DNA of 64,000 nt from Apostichopus japonicus. Lineage: Eukaryota > Echinodermata > Holothuroidea > Aspidochirotida > Stichopodidae. Made by a program: the position numbers and the translations under genes. The notes below the pieces were generated by a model. The model was not told the DNA's origin and made no database searches. It worked only from the letters and a program-made list of their open reading frames with translations. The stretch covers positions 8,375,001 through 8,439,000 of the forward strand of contig NC_092572.1 in the NCBI RefSeq assembly GCF_037975245.1, in the 5' to 3' direction. The first letter of the stretch is position 1; each line of letters opens with the position of its first letter. Shown here one piece after another: positions 23,444-36,228 of the stretch.

Positions 23444-26400
23444 AAGTTAAAGGTTCTCCTTTGAAACCAAACTGACAACTTGAGGTTCTTCAAGTTTGGC
23501 AAGGCCTCTCTCAGGGCCTGCTACATTCAATACTCTGGGACATCTGTATAGTATGTAGTTAGGAATTTTTTTCTTATTGTGAATAAAGCAGATTGTGATT
23601 ATCAGAGATCTCAAATATGGATACCACCCCCTTGGATGAATCTTGCTTTGAAAATGGCTGCTTGGTTTGTTCCGATCGCGCGACAGGATGCCATTACTCT
23701 GTGATGACCTGTGAAGGTTGTAAAGGATTTTTCAAGCGAACGGTACAGAAACAGCTCTCATATACTTGCCGAGGGGGAACTCAGGAATGTCATATAAATA
23801 AGCAAAACAGAAACAATTGCCAGTTTTGTCGGTTCCAAAAATGTCTTCAGGTTGGCATGAAGACCGATGGTGAGGATAATATTTGATTGTATATATATAT
23901 GTACTGCAAATTGTAAGTATATACTAAGTGATTAAGTATGTACATGTATGTATTGTGGCATAGATCCCATATGATGGATATTGTAGTAAAATTTGTGACT
24001 GAGTAGGCATGAATTGTGGCATAAATCCCCTATACTGGAATTATTGTAAAATTTGTGATTGAGTATCCATTTATTGTGGCATAGATCCCATATGATGGCT
24101 ATAATATAGTATTAAAAATATGTGAGTATCCATGGATTGTGGCATAGGTCCCATATGATGGCTATAATATAGTAAAATATGTGAGTATCCATCTATATAT
24201 TGTGGCATAGATCCCATCTGATGGATATAATATAGTAAAATATGTGAGTATCCATGGATTGTGGCATAGATCCCATATGGTGGAAATTGTAGTAAAATAT
24301 GTGAGTTGCCATGTATTGTGGCATAGGTTCCATATGATGGCTATTATATAGTGAAATATGTGAGTTGCCATGTATTGTGGCATACATCTCATATGATGGA
24401 AATTGTAGTAAAAGTTTTGACTGAGTATCCATGTAACGATGCAAGACCTAGAGCACAAGACCTCATCTACTTTAATAACATTCCAGGTATCAGACTTTAA
24501 GTGAGTCCCTAACTTTGCACTGTTACTTAAGGCTGCACAGTTTTCGCTGAAGTAAAACCCAGTTCATTTTTAATTCTAAAACCAGTTTTAACCGAAAAAC
24601 TGGTTTTCATAACAGGCTTAACTACAAGATTTGCTCAATCGTTATGTTTGTATTACGTAAGGCTATATTCTTCAAAGCTTACCTTTGACAGACTTTCAGC
24701 TTTATTATGCAGCGACCAGAACTTAATTCCATACAGCTCATCTCTTGAGATCTAGTTTGCCTTCTAAATATTCTTCTTCATAATCTTATATATCTCAAAT
24801 GAATGTTTACCTGCATATGCATGTGATGATGACATCAGCTTCTAATCCAAAAGCCTAGAATAATTCATGATCTAATAGATAATAGATTGAGAGAATGAAA
24901 ATGCCATACGAAAGGTTGGCCTACTTAAGGTTGTGTAGTCATACCAAATCACCTGTTTTCATATAATTTGTTTTTATAAACAGTAATCTATCTTTTACAT
25001 TCTTCTAAAATAACGAAGTATTTTATAAGACCAATACTGGCATGTTCCATAAGGCTCAGTTGAACATGTACTGTACTAAATGCTATGTACAGAACTAGTA
25101 ATGGTCTACATGACAGCATTTTTTATATCCACCCTCAAAGGCTCAAATATTTGGGAATGAAACTAACTTAACCTTTTATTCTTTGTCTTTGAAAATTTAG
25201 GCTATGTTATATGTTAGGGGAAGATGTAAATTATACAGTAATAATATTGTCCAGTGCTTCCAATAACTACTAGAAGTGCTGTACTAGTACTGTACACACT
25301 TAGCCTTTCATCAGAGTGCTAAATTCCTCGTCTCATTTTCAGCCGTCCGGGAAGATCGTATGCCAGGAGGAAGACCTAAGCCGAAGAAGTGCAAAACCAG
25401 CGAGGATTCACCACCACCTGAAGCAGCAGACACTTCATCTCAGGAGAAGCCAAATTATACAGATACGGGGCAGGAATTACAGACTATAGACTGGAGGGCT
25501 GATCTTCAGCCAATAGTAGAGGCTCAACCAGAACTCATTCCCATTACAGACGGTGGGCTTACATGTTCCTCTTCTACCTAAATACATATTTTAAGTGACT
25601 ATTTCAAATATGAAAGAAGGGTACTGTAGAATATTAAAATGTTCTTGTCAAAATAATAAAATTAATCAGTTACTGTAGTATATCAGGTTAATTACAGTGT
25701 ACATATCAACTCCACCACATGGAATAATTTAGATTTCAAATTAATCAGTTACTGTAGTATATGAGGTTAATGACAGTGTACGTATCAACTCCACCACATG
25801 GAATAACTTAGATTTCAAATTAATCAGTTACTATATATGGTTGATTACAGTGTATGTATCAACTCCACATGGAATAATTTAGATTTCAAATTAATCAGTT
25901 ACTATATATGGTTGATTACAGTGTACGTATCAACTCCACCACATGGAATACTAGAATTTAGATTTCAAATTTTGGGTAGAATATTAAAGGCTCTGGATAT
26001 TTTTTTTTTCACTATCATTGTATACAATAGTTTCAGTGTACAAAACTGCTATATATCTTAATCAGTTTGTAATATTATAGCAACTTGACCATTCTGTATA
26101 GCATTTTGCAATGCAATACTAGATAAATTATTCCCTGCACTGTGATTCTTGCATGCAGAGCAGACTTTTAAATTCTTCATAGACGATACTGTGCTACATT
26201 ATGTACTGAGAATGATGTTGCCAAGGGCTACGGCAAGCTGTTGTTTCTACCAAAAATGTGTCAGGTTATTCCCTAGCGAATCAATAGATTAAACTTCTAC
26301 GAACCTGCTAGGGGTACAGTACTTATGAGGCCCAGGAAGAAATAGATTGGTGGAGCCCACAAACTTTAACAGCTTTGGGCACAGATTATGTATTTATGCA

Positions 26401-29400
26401 AAAACTGAATATCGACTTAAATACAGTGTGTCAGATACAAAAATATTCTCAAAAAGTTACATTTCATGTATTATAGACAATCCCTGATCATGCAGTGTTG
26501 ACATATACTGTATGCAGCCGTATGTTGGATTGAAAGAACCAGAACTAAGTAATTTCAAATGGTTGGCATTTCAGATGGGTGTGTCTGTTTCCTCTTAAAT
26601 TGATAATATGTACCTATCAGTGATCTTTCTCTCACGCAGAGTAAAGCAACATGTTCAAATCTTTGAAGAGTTGTAGATAACTGTTTTGTAATACTATGTA
26701 CAGTTAATACAGTACCTTTAATATGGTAATTCACAGAAATAGGATAGTTCAACAGTTTTTATGAGGATTAATTGACAATGTTCGGATAAACATCTGTTCT
26801 CTGTGAAAACAATAGGTGCCAGCAATTTTCAAAATTTAGAGTTAATTGTGTATAAATTAGCTGTACTCGTTAACTAAACAGTCATGCCTGCCTCCCTAAT
26901 GAATTGAAGAATGGAGTCATCAGGGAATAATACACTTTAACACTTGTACATAGGTAGTAGTTTTGAAGGATTCTGAACTTTTTTAGTAACTTACTCTAAA
27001 AAGTAGGTCATCTATGAAAGTCAAAACTAATCATGTATGTCTATCTTTATATTTTTACATCGATGCAGAAATATGTAAAGAGCTGTTATAGAATGCACTA
27101 AAGGGAGTCTTCCACATTGTTAAGCTTTTCAGCTTTATGGAAGACTTCTCTCCACTTTGTACTTTTGTGGCAAAACAAATAAATAAATATTAAAATGGTT
27201 AAGGGGGTTAATTTGTCTGCAATATTCGTCTTCAGGTGTACATGTGAGGTCTGTGAAAGCCTGTACATTATTAAACCAGTTATCGCTTAGGTTTTTATTA
27301 ATTTAAACTATCCAGTTTTCTTATCGTTATATTAATCTTTTCAATGGTACCTTTCTTTTAGGAATTGAACCTGAGAACTGTTCCTTGAACGAAATGATGA
27401 AAGTCGGCTACATGGAACTCAACATGGTCATACAGTGGGCTAAGCGCATCCCAGGCTTCGCAAAAATCTCTCTAGAAGATCGGATAAGTCTCCTCAAGGC
27501 ATCCTTCATGGACATTTGTGTGCTGCGTGTTTCATACAGGTTTGTACAAGTGTGTTTACCTAGTATGAAGTAGAAAGAAGGTGGAAATGCTCCCCCCCCC
27601 CTCTCCCCATCTCCTTGTCTCCCCATCATCCTACACAGATGCCAAGAAATAAAGAAAAAAGATTTCACCAGACTTAAAAAGGTTTTACTTCCCTACACCA
27701 CTTCCCATGAGCATAGAGAAGAGCATTATGATCCCCCAGTTGGCCAAGCGCTATAGACGTGTTTGGAGGATTCATAGGTCACAAAGGTTTACACCAACTA
27801 AACCATCATCTGTAGTTTTAATGACAGAAATCTTTGTGAAGAATAACACCCCCCCCCTCCTCCAAACAGTAAAAGGGGACACCAACCCATCCATCATCTT
27901 TATCTTGAATGACGGAGATCTTTGTGAAGAATAACTTCCCCCACCCCCCCTCCCAAACAGTAAAAGGGGACACCAACCAATCCATCATATTTAGCTTAGA
28001 TATGTCAGAGATCTTTATAAAAGAAAAGGCCTACTGACAAATTAGAAACAAGTTGCAATATTTAGAAGATATCTTAGTAAAAAGTCTTGTCTGGAGCTCT
28101 CATTTTGTAAATCTGTGATGTCAGATTGTCACTAGGATCCAACCCTTTAATTTCATTTTTGGTTTTGATGATAATCATAACCAATGCAGTATTGATGGCA
28201 TGGGGCTGTGGGTGTGTGTGCGTCGTGCGACGCACAGCTTGTAAACACGATATCTCAAGATAGGAACCATTGATGCTATCTCTTTCTTCATATGTCGATG
28301 CGTCCTATCGTGAGCAAGAATCCTGTTGTTTTCTGTGGAGGTCAAAGGTCATCTGATGTCACCAAACATTAAAAGTGAAAACCTTATAAATGCAATATCT
28401 CAAGTTAGGAAGCATGGTTAATTTATTCTTGGTATGTGGATGCATTATAGTAAGTAGAAGAACTGTGTTGTGTTTTGGAAGGTCAAAGGTCACCAGCGGT
28501 CAAACACTGAAAACTAAAAATTTAATTTACTTAAGATCCTTAAATTTTCCCCTGGGACAATCATTCTAACAAGGACCCTTAAACCTTCCTCCACGAGACA
28601 TTTCCAGATGTTTTCCTTGATTTGTCGAGCAGATCCCAGGATCTCCCTCCACACACCCTCAAGTATTCATCTACTTTGATTCTACAAGAGGACCAAGCTA
28701 TTGAACTGGGTTGGCAGCCAGAGTTAATCAAGGGAAACATCGAGTATGTCAAACGTCTCAGAGACTTGAATTTGGACCTACAGGAGTACGCAGTAATGTC
28801 CGTTCTTGTCCTTTTCTTTCCTGGTAAGATCCAATATAAATTCAGCAAAATTATTCTGGAGTAGACAAATGTAGTATATTTTCCTAGTGTTCATATAATT
28901 GATATACGTGTGAAAAGTTTCCCAAAGATCGGTTTCTTAGTAATATTTGTAAATTTGAAAATTGTTACCGGTTGCCCAAGTTTCTGGCGACCAAAGTCAA
29001 TTTTAGAGGTTGGCCGGTTGACGGCTGGTTGTTTATATTAAAATCATATTGGAATGTAATTCCTGATTACCCTCAAATAAGGTAAAATCAGTATTACACT
29101 GCATCGCATTAAAAAATAGTTGTAGGCCTATGGTCCACCAGGGGAAGGGGTGTCTTATTGGCCCAAAGCTGGTGTTCTACTCACCTACACATCTCTCCTA
29201 CAGTGTACATATTGATCATTCTTTGTTGTTTTGTTATGTTATTTTTGAAAACCAAATTTGCTGTTCAGACTACCAAGCAGTGAGACCTGGTTGTCCAACG
29301 GACAACCAAGATATATTCCTTACAAATTAACACTGACTTGGAACAAGTTGAACACTATAATGAATGCTTACCATTTGTACCACCAAGGATAAATTCGAAT

Positions 29401-29880
29401 TTTGTGTGGTTATTTGGGTGTATGCAAGTTAGCAAGTCAAAGAACCCTTTACATTAGCTAGTAAGACAACCCTGTTTTGTTTTTTGGGGGGGGGGGGGAC
29501 TAAGTCACTTGAGGTCAACAGAGGTCCACGTCTGTGCAGAGAAAGCATTTCCAAAATTTTTGGAAATGTCAATATTTTTCTTCTTCATTATTTGTGTTTT
29601 GAAACCTTTTAATCCATTCTTCTCTGTTTTAGATGCGGCTGGGTTGAAGAGTCGAGAGAGAGTCATGGAAATGCAATCCCACTACCTCGAATGTCTTCGT
29701 CTGTACCAGCTTCATCAGTACGGATCCAAGGGCCTCAAACGTTACGGGAAGTTTCTACTCCGATTGCCGTCGCTACGAGTGGTCAGCGCCAAAGCCATGG
29801 AGAACTTCTTCTCGTTAAGGTTGGATGGGAAGATAGAGATCACAGCTCTTGTGCAGGAAATGCTGGAGATGAGAGTATGA
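23444..29880 (+). CDS. Steroid-type nuclear receptor, complete DNA-binding and ligand-binding domains, subfamily uncertain
   Basis: A ligand-regulated or orphan transcription factor. Coding exons: 23617-23869 (exon opens at 23444 with 5' UTR), 25343-25552, 27362-27539, 28633-28823, 29633-29880. GT/AG joins keep frame and give 359 residues. Zinc finger 1 uses C15, C18, C32 and C35 with P-box [10 protein letters not shown]. Finger 2 uses C51, C58, C68 and C71, a CX6C spacing where most receptors have CX5C. A C-terminal extension [11 protein letters not shown] (about 85-95) recalls NR5/NR6/ERR. The hinge is short. The LBD signature is [20 protein letters not shown] (about 171-190; the usual DQ is DR), then SYRSQ. 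AF-2 is LVQEMLEM near the C-terminus. [14 protein letters not shown] resembles NR4A/NR5, while the final helices look RXR-like. I do not assign a subfamily. It is head-to-head with DPAGT1. Confidence 0.92.
23930..24440. repeat. Tandem array, unit about 60 bp, in receptor intron 1
   Basis: About eight diverged units contain tgagtatccatggattgtgg, then catagatcccatatgatgg, then a tagtaaaat block. It lies directly after the DNA-binding exon. The minus-strand open frames with repeated CHNTW-like words are by-products of the repeat. Confidence 0.92.
25660..25970. repeat. Tandem array, unit about 75 bp, in receptor intron 2
   Basis: Four to five copies carry aattaatcagttactgta, gacagtgtacgtatcaactc and cacatggaataa followed by ttagatttcaaa. 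Confidence 0.9.
28150..28510 (+). repeat. Dispersed repeat carrying two perfect DR1 motifs, receptor intron 3
   Basis: The block has gatgataatcataaccaatg, then cttgtaaacacgatatctca, then ggaggtcaaaggtcat. An internally duplicated half has tataaatgcaatatctcaag and ggaaggtcaaaggtcac. A related copy lies at 50615-51005, and decayed inverted relatives lie around 35040-36400. The internal period is about 140 bp. DR1 sites are at 28339-28351 and 28480-28492. Confidence 0.8.
28339..28351 (+). promoter_or_regulatory. Perfect DR1 nuclear-receptor half-site pair (aggtcaaaggtca)
   Basis: Two aggtca half-sites are separated by one base, the classic RXR/HNF4/COUP-TF DR1 consensus. It is part of the dispersed repeat, so it may be incidental. 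A second identical site lies at 28480-28492. Binding is inference from the consensus. Confidence 0.45.
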
Positions 29881-29999
29881 CAGAACTTGTCAAATGCAAG
29901 AAATGGCAAAAAATTCTATCACGCTCGGCAACGGTCGCACAGTCTCGAATAGGAAAAGAAGAGATAAAGTGCAAACGTGAAAATAAAGGAACTTTTTGG

Positions 30000-30255
30000 T
30001 ATGTTAATGTCTTGAAACTGATGTCCAAAGTGCTTAATATTCCAGCAAAGGTTTTCTTGGCAAAGGGTGTTCATTCACTACTTGGAGAGTTACAGCTTAA
30101 TGCTACAGTATTCACAGTGTCTGAGATGTTTGGTATGTAGATGTCATGAAACTGATGTCCGAAGTGCTAATTATTCCAGCAAAGGATTTCTTGTTAAAGG
30201 GTGTTCATTCATTACTTGGAGAGACACAGCTTAATGCTACAGTATTCACAGTGTC
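30000..30255. repeat. Tandem duplication of about 128 bp in the receptor 3' UTR/flank
   Basis: The segment cttgaaactgatgtcc... through acagtattcacagtgtctga at about 30010-30124 recurs at about 30144-30259. Copies are around 90 percent alike by eye. An aataaa at about 29982 lies just upstream and could end the receptor mRNA. Another (agaaataaaact) is near 30628. Confidence 0.85.
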
Positions 30256-30259
30256 TGAG

Positions 30260-32700
30260 AACTTTTGTCAATTGGACTTGAACAGTATGCATGCTTCTTA
30301 TACCAAAAGCTGCAAAAGGTGGCACAAATCTTGTACTTTTGAGGATGTTCATGGGCCTGGGTATCCTACAGGCCTACACCCAGCACACTGCTGAATCCAA
30401 TCAGGTTTTAGCCTTCCAAACAGCAAATCTGGTACTATCCCCAAAATATGTAGCCAAATAAGAGAGAATAAGTGATATGTTACACTGTAGGAAAGATGTG
30501 GTTGTTTTGGTGAAATAGAACACTAGCTTTGGGCCGGTAAATGTCATCTTTGGGTGGACCATAGGACTACCATTATTTTTACTTTATTTCAGTTTCTCAA
30601 TGTTTATCATGTTATCATGTCTCAGAAATAAAACTATCAGAAATGGTGATACATTACAGGGCAATTTTAAACAACAGTGTTTCTGTTCAATGACCACACA
30701 AGCTGATTTTGGTTTGCTGTTTCGAGAGGTATGATAACTTTCCCTGCGATTGACAAATGGGAAATACCCTGAACAAGGGCTCCTCCTCACACATAGCACA
30801 CATAGCAGTATTACAATATTACATAGCAGTATTACAGTGTTAACACGCTGTTTGTTGTAAAGTTATTTTATCTCCTAGTTAGGTAGTGTGAGCACATTCA
30901 AGTTGATGACATCCAGGATAGAAAAGGTCTGTGGTTCAGATAAGGATTACAGGAGGAAGAACATACTATGAGCAACAGACTCAATCATGGAGATTAAAAG
31001 AATTGTTTTGTCAAATTCTAGATGGCTTGAAGTTTCGATCCAAGCAGGATCATCGTCAGAGGCACGCTAAAACGAAGTTAGTCTTTGATTAGTCTGCCTC
31101 TGAAGAAGATCCTGTGAAGGGTTGAAATATCTGGCCTTTTAAACTTTGATGCCTTTAACCTTAGCAGCAGACTTTCTACAGGATATACGCAATTTGTTTA
31201 ACAGCTCTCATCTCTCAACCGATCGTTAGTACCAGTATTAGGTTTCGAAGTTGCCTCACAAGTAAAATCAAATGGTACAATATGGGGGGGGGGGGTGTGG
31301 TGATGGTTCAATATGACTATCCTAGACTTGGGTAAGCAGTAGTCACTCTAAAACTTCTACAAGAAGTTCCTCCCTGTATACTCCTTTTGTTTTGGTGATA
31401 AAATGGAAGAAATGCATAATTTTTAGGATACTGAAAGATTGCGACTTACTCTGAAAATCTTGGCTCTCGATTCACAGTTGGTCTTTCGTTGATGTCACCA
31501 TGTGCGCACATGGCTAGTAGTTTTTTTCCAACACGTAAAAGAACGCACAACACAGAGGAGGCCCCTTAAAGGTGGGAGAGGAATAAGGAAGGCCAAAAGG
31601 GACAACAAAAATAACAGATAATATCAAAAATGATACCACAGGGTCAGCATATATAAATTTTTATTAACACTGAATTAATATTGATAGCAATTTTTTTCTT
31701 AAATTTTATTGTTTGTGTGTTGTTGGGGTGTTTTTTTTTTCGCATTATTAATATAATTAAGAGAAACAATTTGTTGATAAATTGAGATTTTATGGTTGTA
31801 AATTTTCCTTCTCACTTGTAATTGCACAGTTTGTATATAGCACATGTGCAAAATACATGGTTATTAATAGATTATCTTGTTTTGATATCAAGCAGGTTGT
31901 ATAAGTACTAATATGACCTATTGTAAGATTAAAAGGAAGGTGATGGCTAAAGTTTAAAACAATGTATCGTTCAGAGAGGTGCATGGGGGGAGTTACTGGG
32001 TTAGTTCAACTTTCAGGTTCATAGCTTGTTGATTTACTGAGATATCTATAACAGCTGCTGATAAATAGATTTGGTTCATTTTATTCAGAGTTTACCTTAT
32101 CTTGCAGTAAAAGGTTGTCAGTATCGGCCCCGAATATGGTAAGAAAAGAAAATATGGTCATTCATCCTCCAAATTTAGGAAGCATTTTTACTCACACCAT
32201 TGAGGCACATTTTCCTCACTGATGAGTCAAAACTACCAAGAATGAACTTTTGTTTCGTGCAATTTTAGAATGATTTGGGCCAATACTGATGATGTTGTCG
32301 TATAGTAAATATGTCAGACTTACATGTTTTTTTATTTTATTAATAATCAGTATCATACTATAGAGCACAGAGTTAATGCCCATTGTGCTATGTCTTATTC
32401 CAGTATTCATTGTGCATGTATGCGTGGAACCTCGTTGCACTGTACGATTTGTGCTAGCCAGATCTCTTTCTCCGGTCTTACTTCTCGGTTGTCCGGACAG
32501 CAAATTTGGTTGTCATAAAAAAATGTAGTAAAAGTACAACTGATGGTAGAATTCAATTTGCCTAAATTTGATGTAACCGACCAGTTGTCTAAGGGATGAC
32601 CTCCATTGCTGATTTGGAAATGGTGTGACCAGATCCTTGGTCGCATCGGACCATTTCCACTGTAATATGTGCATTCCACTGCATTTCCACTCCAACAAAT
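30260..32700. other. Intergenic DNA, no gene recognised
   Basis: Contents seen: a large inverted repeat at 31032-31128, a 16-bp palindrome (ccatgtgcgcacatgg) at 31498-31513, a poly-G run near 31284, and short repeats around 30790-30830. No exon is supported. Confidence 0.5.
31032..31128. repeat. Imperfect inverted repeat, arms about 33 bp
   Basis: The left arm includes gtttcgatccaagcagg followed by atcatcgtcagaggca. The right arm has tgcctctgaagaagatcctg followed by tgaagggttgaaat. The two are complementary with a few mismatches and a spacer of about 30 bases. Confidence 0.75.
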
Positions 32701-32702
32701 AG

Positions 32703-32953
32703 TGGAGTGTTAGCTCAGTGGTTAACGCTGGTGCCTTTCAATCATAAGGTCCCAGTTCGAGTCACTCCAAGATTAATGTATGTCCTCCAGTTACAGAGTT
32801 GTTGACAATTAACAATTCATAATCATGGACGTTAAATATTAATCTAAGAGACTGACCTCGGTCAGCTTGCGGCTTTGATAAGCCAATGAGGCTTCTTCGC
32901 GAGTTCCTGCTTGCAGGAGGATCTAAAATACATACATATACATACATACAATT
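32703..32953 (+). mobile_element. tRNA-derived SINE with (catacata)n tail
   Basis: The head folds like a tRNA. ggagtg (32704-32709) can pair with cactcc (32763-32768). The A box is tagctcagtgg (32711-32721). The B box agttcgagtca (32754-32764) is degenerate. A body of about 160 bp follows (cctcggtcagcttgcggctt), then a catacata-type tail to about 32950. It is not a functional tRNA because the acceptor end lacks a clean form and the anticodon loop is eight bases. Confidence 0.82.
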
Positions 32954-32959
32954 TGGCAA

Positions 32960-35940
32960 TTTGATGTGCTAGCTGTTCCTCAACAATGTGAGTGTGTCAA
33001 ATCTCAGCACTGATGCAAGCTATGAAACTATTCTTCTACTAATACTTGTATACCGTTGGCTTTTCTTTCCCTCAAAAGTCGATGGAAATTTTCTTGCCAA
33101 GAATGCTAGAACATTAAGTTGTTTCCTCCAGGATTTTATTCTTTTCTTTTTTTATTGGGGGGGGGGGGGTATTTCTCATCTCAATGTAACTACTTCAACT
33201 TGAATACTACCTCGATACTGAAATCAAAAAAGAATGCAGTCCTATTCTCCAATTTATGGTGGAAAAGTCCACTTGTTTGATATGATTATTCAATTATTAA
33301 TTTAACTTATAAAACTAATGATCAAAATATATATATATATATATATAGCAATGGTGATAAATAATATATAATAAATTATTAAAAGGTTCCTGGGTAACAT
33401 GAATCCTTGGAATGAAATTATGCATAAAATATGCTAAAACTCTGGACTGCTCCTTTAAGGTTAAACTAACAATGACAATGGCTCCTCAGTGCAGGGCTTA
33501 ATTCATGAGAATCTATTGTTTTATAAATGGCAATAATCCGTCTACAACAATTTTTTTTTTTTATGGTGTTAAGTCAAGGACCCTGTGTGGGGCTCTTTGA
33601 TACTGCTCCGTGGGCCGTAGAGAAGGGAGGCCATTTGTGGGCCACAAGTTGCACAGGCCTGGTTTAAAGGGGCATTTCTCAAAAATTTCTGTTCATCCGT
33701 ATTTTGAGAGCATTTCTTTGTGATTTTGTGGAAATTACATGTCATTTGAAAGTCTAGACAATGCTGTCACATGAGGAAGTCACTATTTAGTATTTACCTC
33801 CATAGAAAAGTGATTACCAGCAAAAAAGGAATGAAAAAAATATACATATATATATAATATATATATATATGTGTCAGCACTTGTGATGTGTTGTGATGAT
33901 TTCATTGACTTGAAGAAACAGAATCATGTTTGATATTGCTAACGTATTACGTTAATTGATGATAATGGTAAAATCAGTATCTTATACTACCTTGAAGTGA
34001 AGCTCTTTATTTCCCAACTATAGTTTATTACCAGGAATGTGATAAACATGTTTTACGGTGTACATGGACTAGTTTAGTGACATTCCAATTGTCACACACT
34101 GAGTTGAGGTTTGTTGGACTGACTACTTACAAACTTAGCAATTTTTGTTTTAAACTTTTTAGAGTTTTCTTGATCATTTTGCTTTTCAGTCTTTTAGAAT
34201 TGCACTGGTTATATTATCTCAATGGTTAACAATTTATGTAGTTGTTTCAGAATTGTGGTACTTGTTGAACAAAGAATGGGTGAAAGGGTACCAAGGTTTC
34301 AAAAGCTGTACGGCTCAGCAAGTTTGCAGCGATTATGCTAAATTGCATACCCAGTGAGCTATGTTATATCAAGGTAAAAAGGGCTTTGGTGGTATTTCAT
34401 TTGGTGTGCGTGTCACTTCATTGTTATTTTGTTTTTAATTTTAGTTGGCTAACTTGGGTAGATTTTGTTAAAATGGTTGAAGGTTACAAATGTCTGTGAT
34501 GGTCAAAGGGCCAGTAATTCACTGATATTTTGGTTCTGAGTTTTAGTGATTCTTTGATGAATAAAACTAAGTTGAAATAATTGATCAATGAAATATCGGA
34601 AAATTATGCCAAGGAATCACAACTCTCTCTAGTTAATTGTCACTACATTTTCCCTTCAATTGATTGCACTATTTATTTTTCTTGTTTCAAACAAAGAATA
34701 AATATGAAATTTAATAGGATACAACAATTGTGGCATTTAATGTCTTTATGTTGATTGTCTCCATTTGTTGTCTCGAATCGGAGACGAAACCAGACCAGAT
34801 TGATAGAGCAACTGAGGAAAGTGTGTCCTGAAGTCAATTAGCACAACATCATAGCAGATAATATGATCATTGCAAAGGTATTACCCTTCTGAATGGTGAT
34901 GACAGATATCAGTCATTAGTGGGAGTGGAAAACCCTCTCAGCCATTTAAAAGAGGAAAGGTCAAATCCTATGACAGTTAGTGACACAGAAAAGCCATTCA
35001 TCATAGAATTGAGTTATCAAGTGTACAAGGTTACCAGACTTTGACCTCTGTGGAATTCAATGACCTTCTTTCAGCATCATATGTTGGCAAATATTTGGAC
35101 AATATCTATCATTAAATGTGCTTGTTGTAATAACATCACTAAAAGGGGCAACTGTAATAAGGTAAGGGAGACAAATGTTCTGTACACCATATTCTTGCAA
35201 TAAAAATGGCATGCTGAAACCCAAAGCTATTACTGGCACTGGCTAACCAAGAAGAAAGGTTTTCAGGGATTGAATTCTGCTAGCCTAACACAACAATTGA
35301 CTTTAAGCAATTAGAAGTCTCAATTTGAAAACAAAGTTATCCAGCTACTGTGTTTAAAGGTTTCTTCATTTCCCCCTCATCGACCACAAATGAGCTTTCT
35401 CCTTCACAAAGAATTACTGGGCTCTTTTGCTCATGATATGAAAGTCATATGCCAATATGACATCTGATGAAACTGCCTATCTTATGAAGCCATGTTTACA
35501 TTTTCCATGCTGAACCCAAATGACCTCTACACTCCACCATAAACAAAAATTATGGGTTCTTGTACTCATTATAGAGAAGCCATAGCCAAATATGCCAGCT
35601 ACTGCAGTTTCTATCTGGAAATATAGTACAGTATGTACATAGTGTTCAAGTTTTGACCCCTGGTAACCTAAAATTAACTCTGACCTACATCAAATTGTGT
35701 AGAAACTTATAATACAAAAGGCTATACCATGCATCTATTAGCTCTTTGCATGTTCTGGAGAATCAGAAGTTTTTTTTGCCCTCTGCTGTCCCCAAATGAC
35801 CTTCGACCTCCACCTCAAACAATAGGGTTCACTTAACTGATTACAGGAAATAAGCATGCCAAATATAAGGACTGCACAGATGACCTTCCTTGAGATATGT
35901 TTAGCCTAAAAGATTTCCCTTTTTCCCTCTGTTGACCTCA
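32960..35940. other. Intergenic DNA, no gene recognised
   Basis: Contents seen: poly-G near 33157, short AT microsatellites near 33330 and 33840, and toward the right end decayed inverted relatives of the tgaccttt-bearing dispersed repeat (from about 35040). No exon is supported. Confidence 0.5.
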
Positions 35941-35956
35941 AATATATTATATTATA

Positions 35957-36228
35957 CCGGTGCTTTGGTCAAGTGGATAAAAGTGGTGGCATATGAAGAA
36001 TTTAGGCTTAGCAATCAGGAGGTTCAGGGTTCGATCCGCGGCCAGGTCATAATAAGGTGGGCTTTTCTTCCAAGAGCAATTTATGGTTTCCCATCTGAAA
36101 TGACTTTCTAATGTTAAAGATTCCAAATGTTGAATTGGAACCCACCCGACAGGTAAGTTGTAATTCATAAGCCCTTCTCCCACATTCATGCCTGCTTAAG
36201 TGTATAAAATAACTGACTTATTATTAAA
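35957..36228 (+). mobile_element. Second tRNA-derived SINE family
   Basis: The A box region is tggtcaagtggat (about 35967-35979), as in Ser/Leu-type tRNAs, and the B box is ggttcgatcc (36028-36037). A body follows with atctgaaatgactttctaat and ggaacccacccgacaggtaa. The 3' end is a tgacttattatta tail. It is inserted amid decayed copies of another dispersed repeat. Head and body share nothing obvious with the SINE at 32703. Confidence 0.82.

Noticed and set aside
24162-24458. Repeated Cys/His/Trp-bearing frames as a zinc-binding protein
   Set aside because: They come from the 60-bp tandem array in receptor intron 1, and the Cys/His spacing follows the repeat only.
32216-32240. ctgatgag core suggesting a hammerhead ribozyme
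   Set aside because: No matching gaaac core or stem partners at the right distance.
32703-32770. A functional tRNA gene
   Set aside because: The B box is degenerate, the anticodon loop is eight bases and a SINE body and tail follow.
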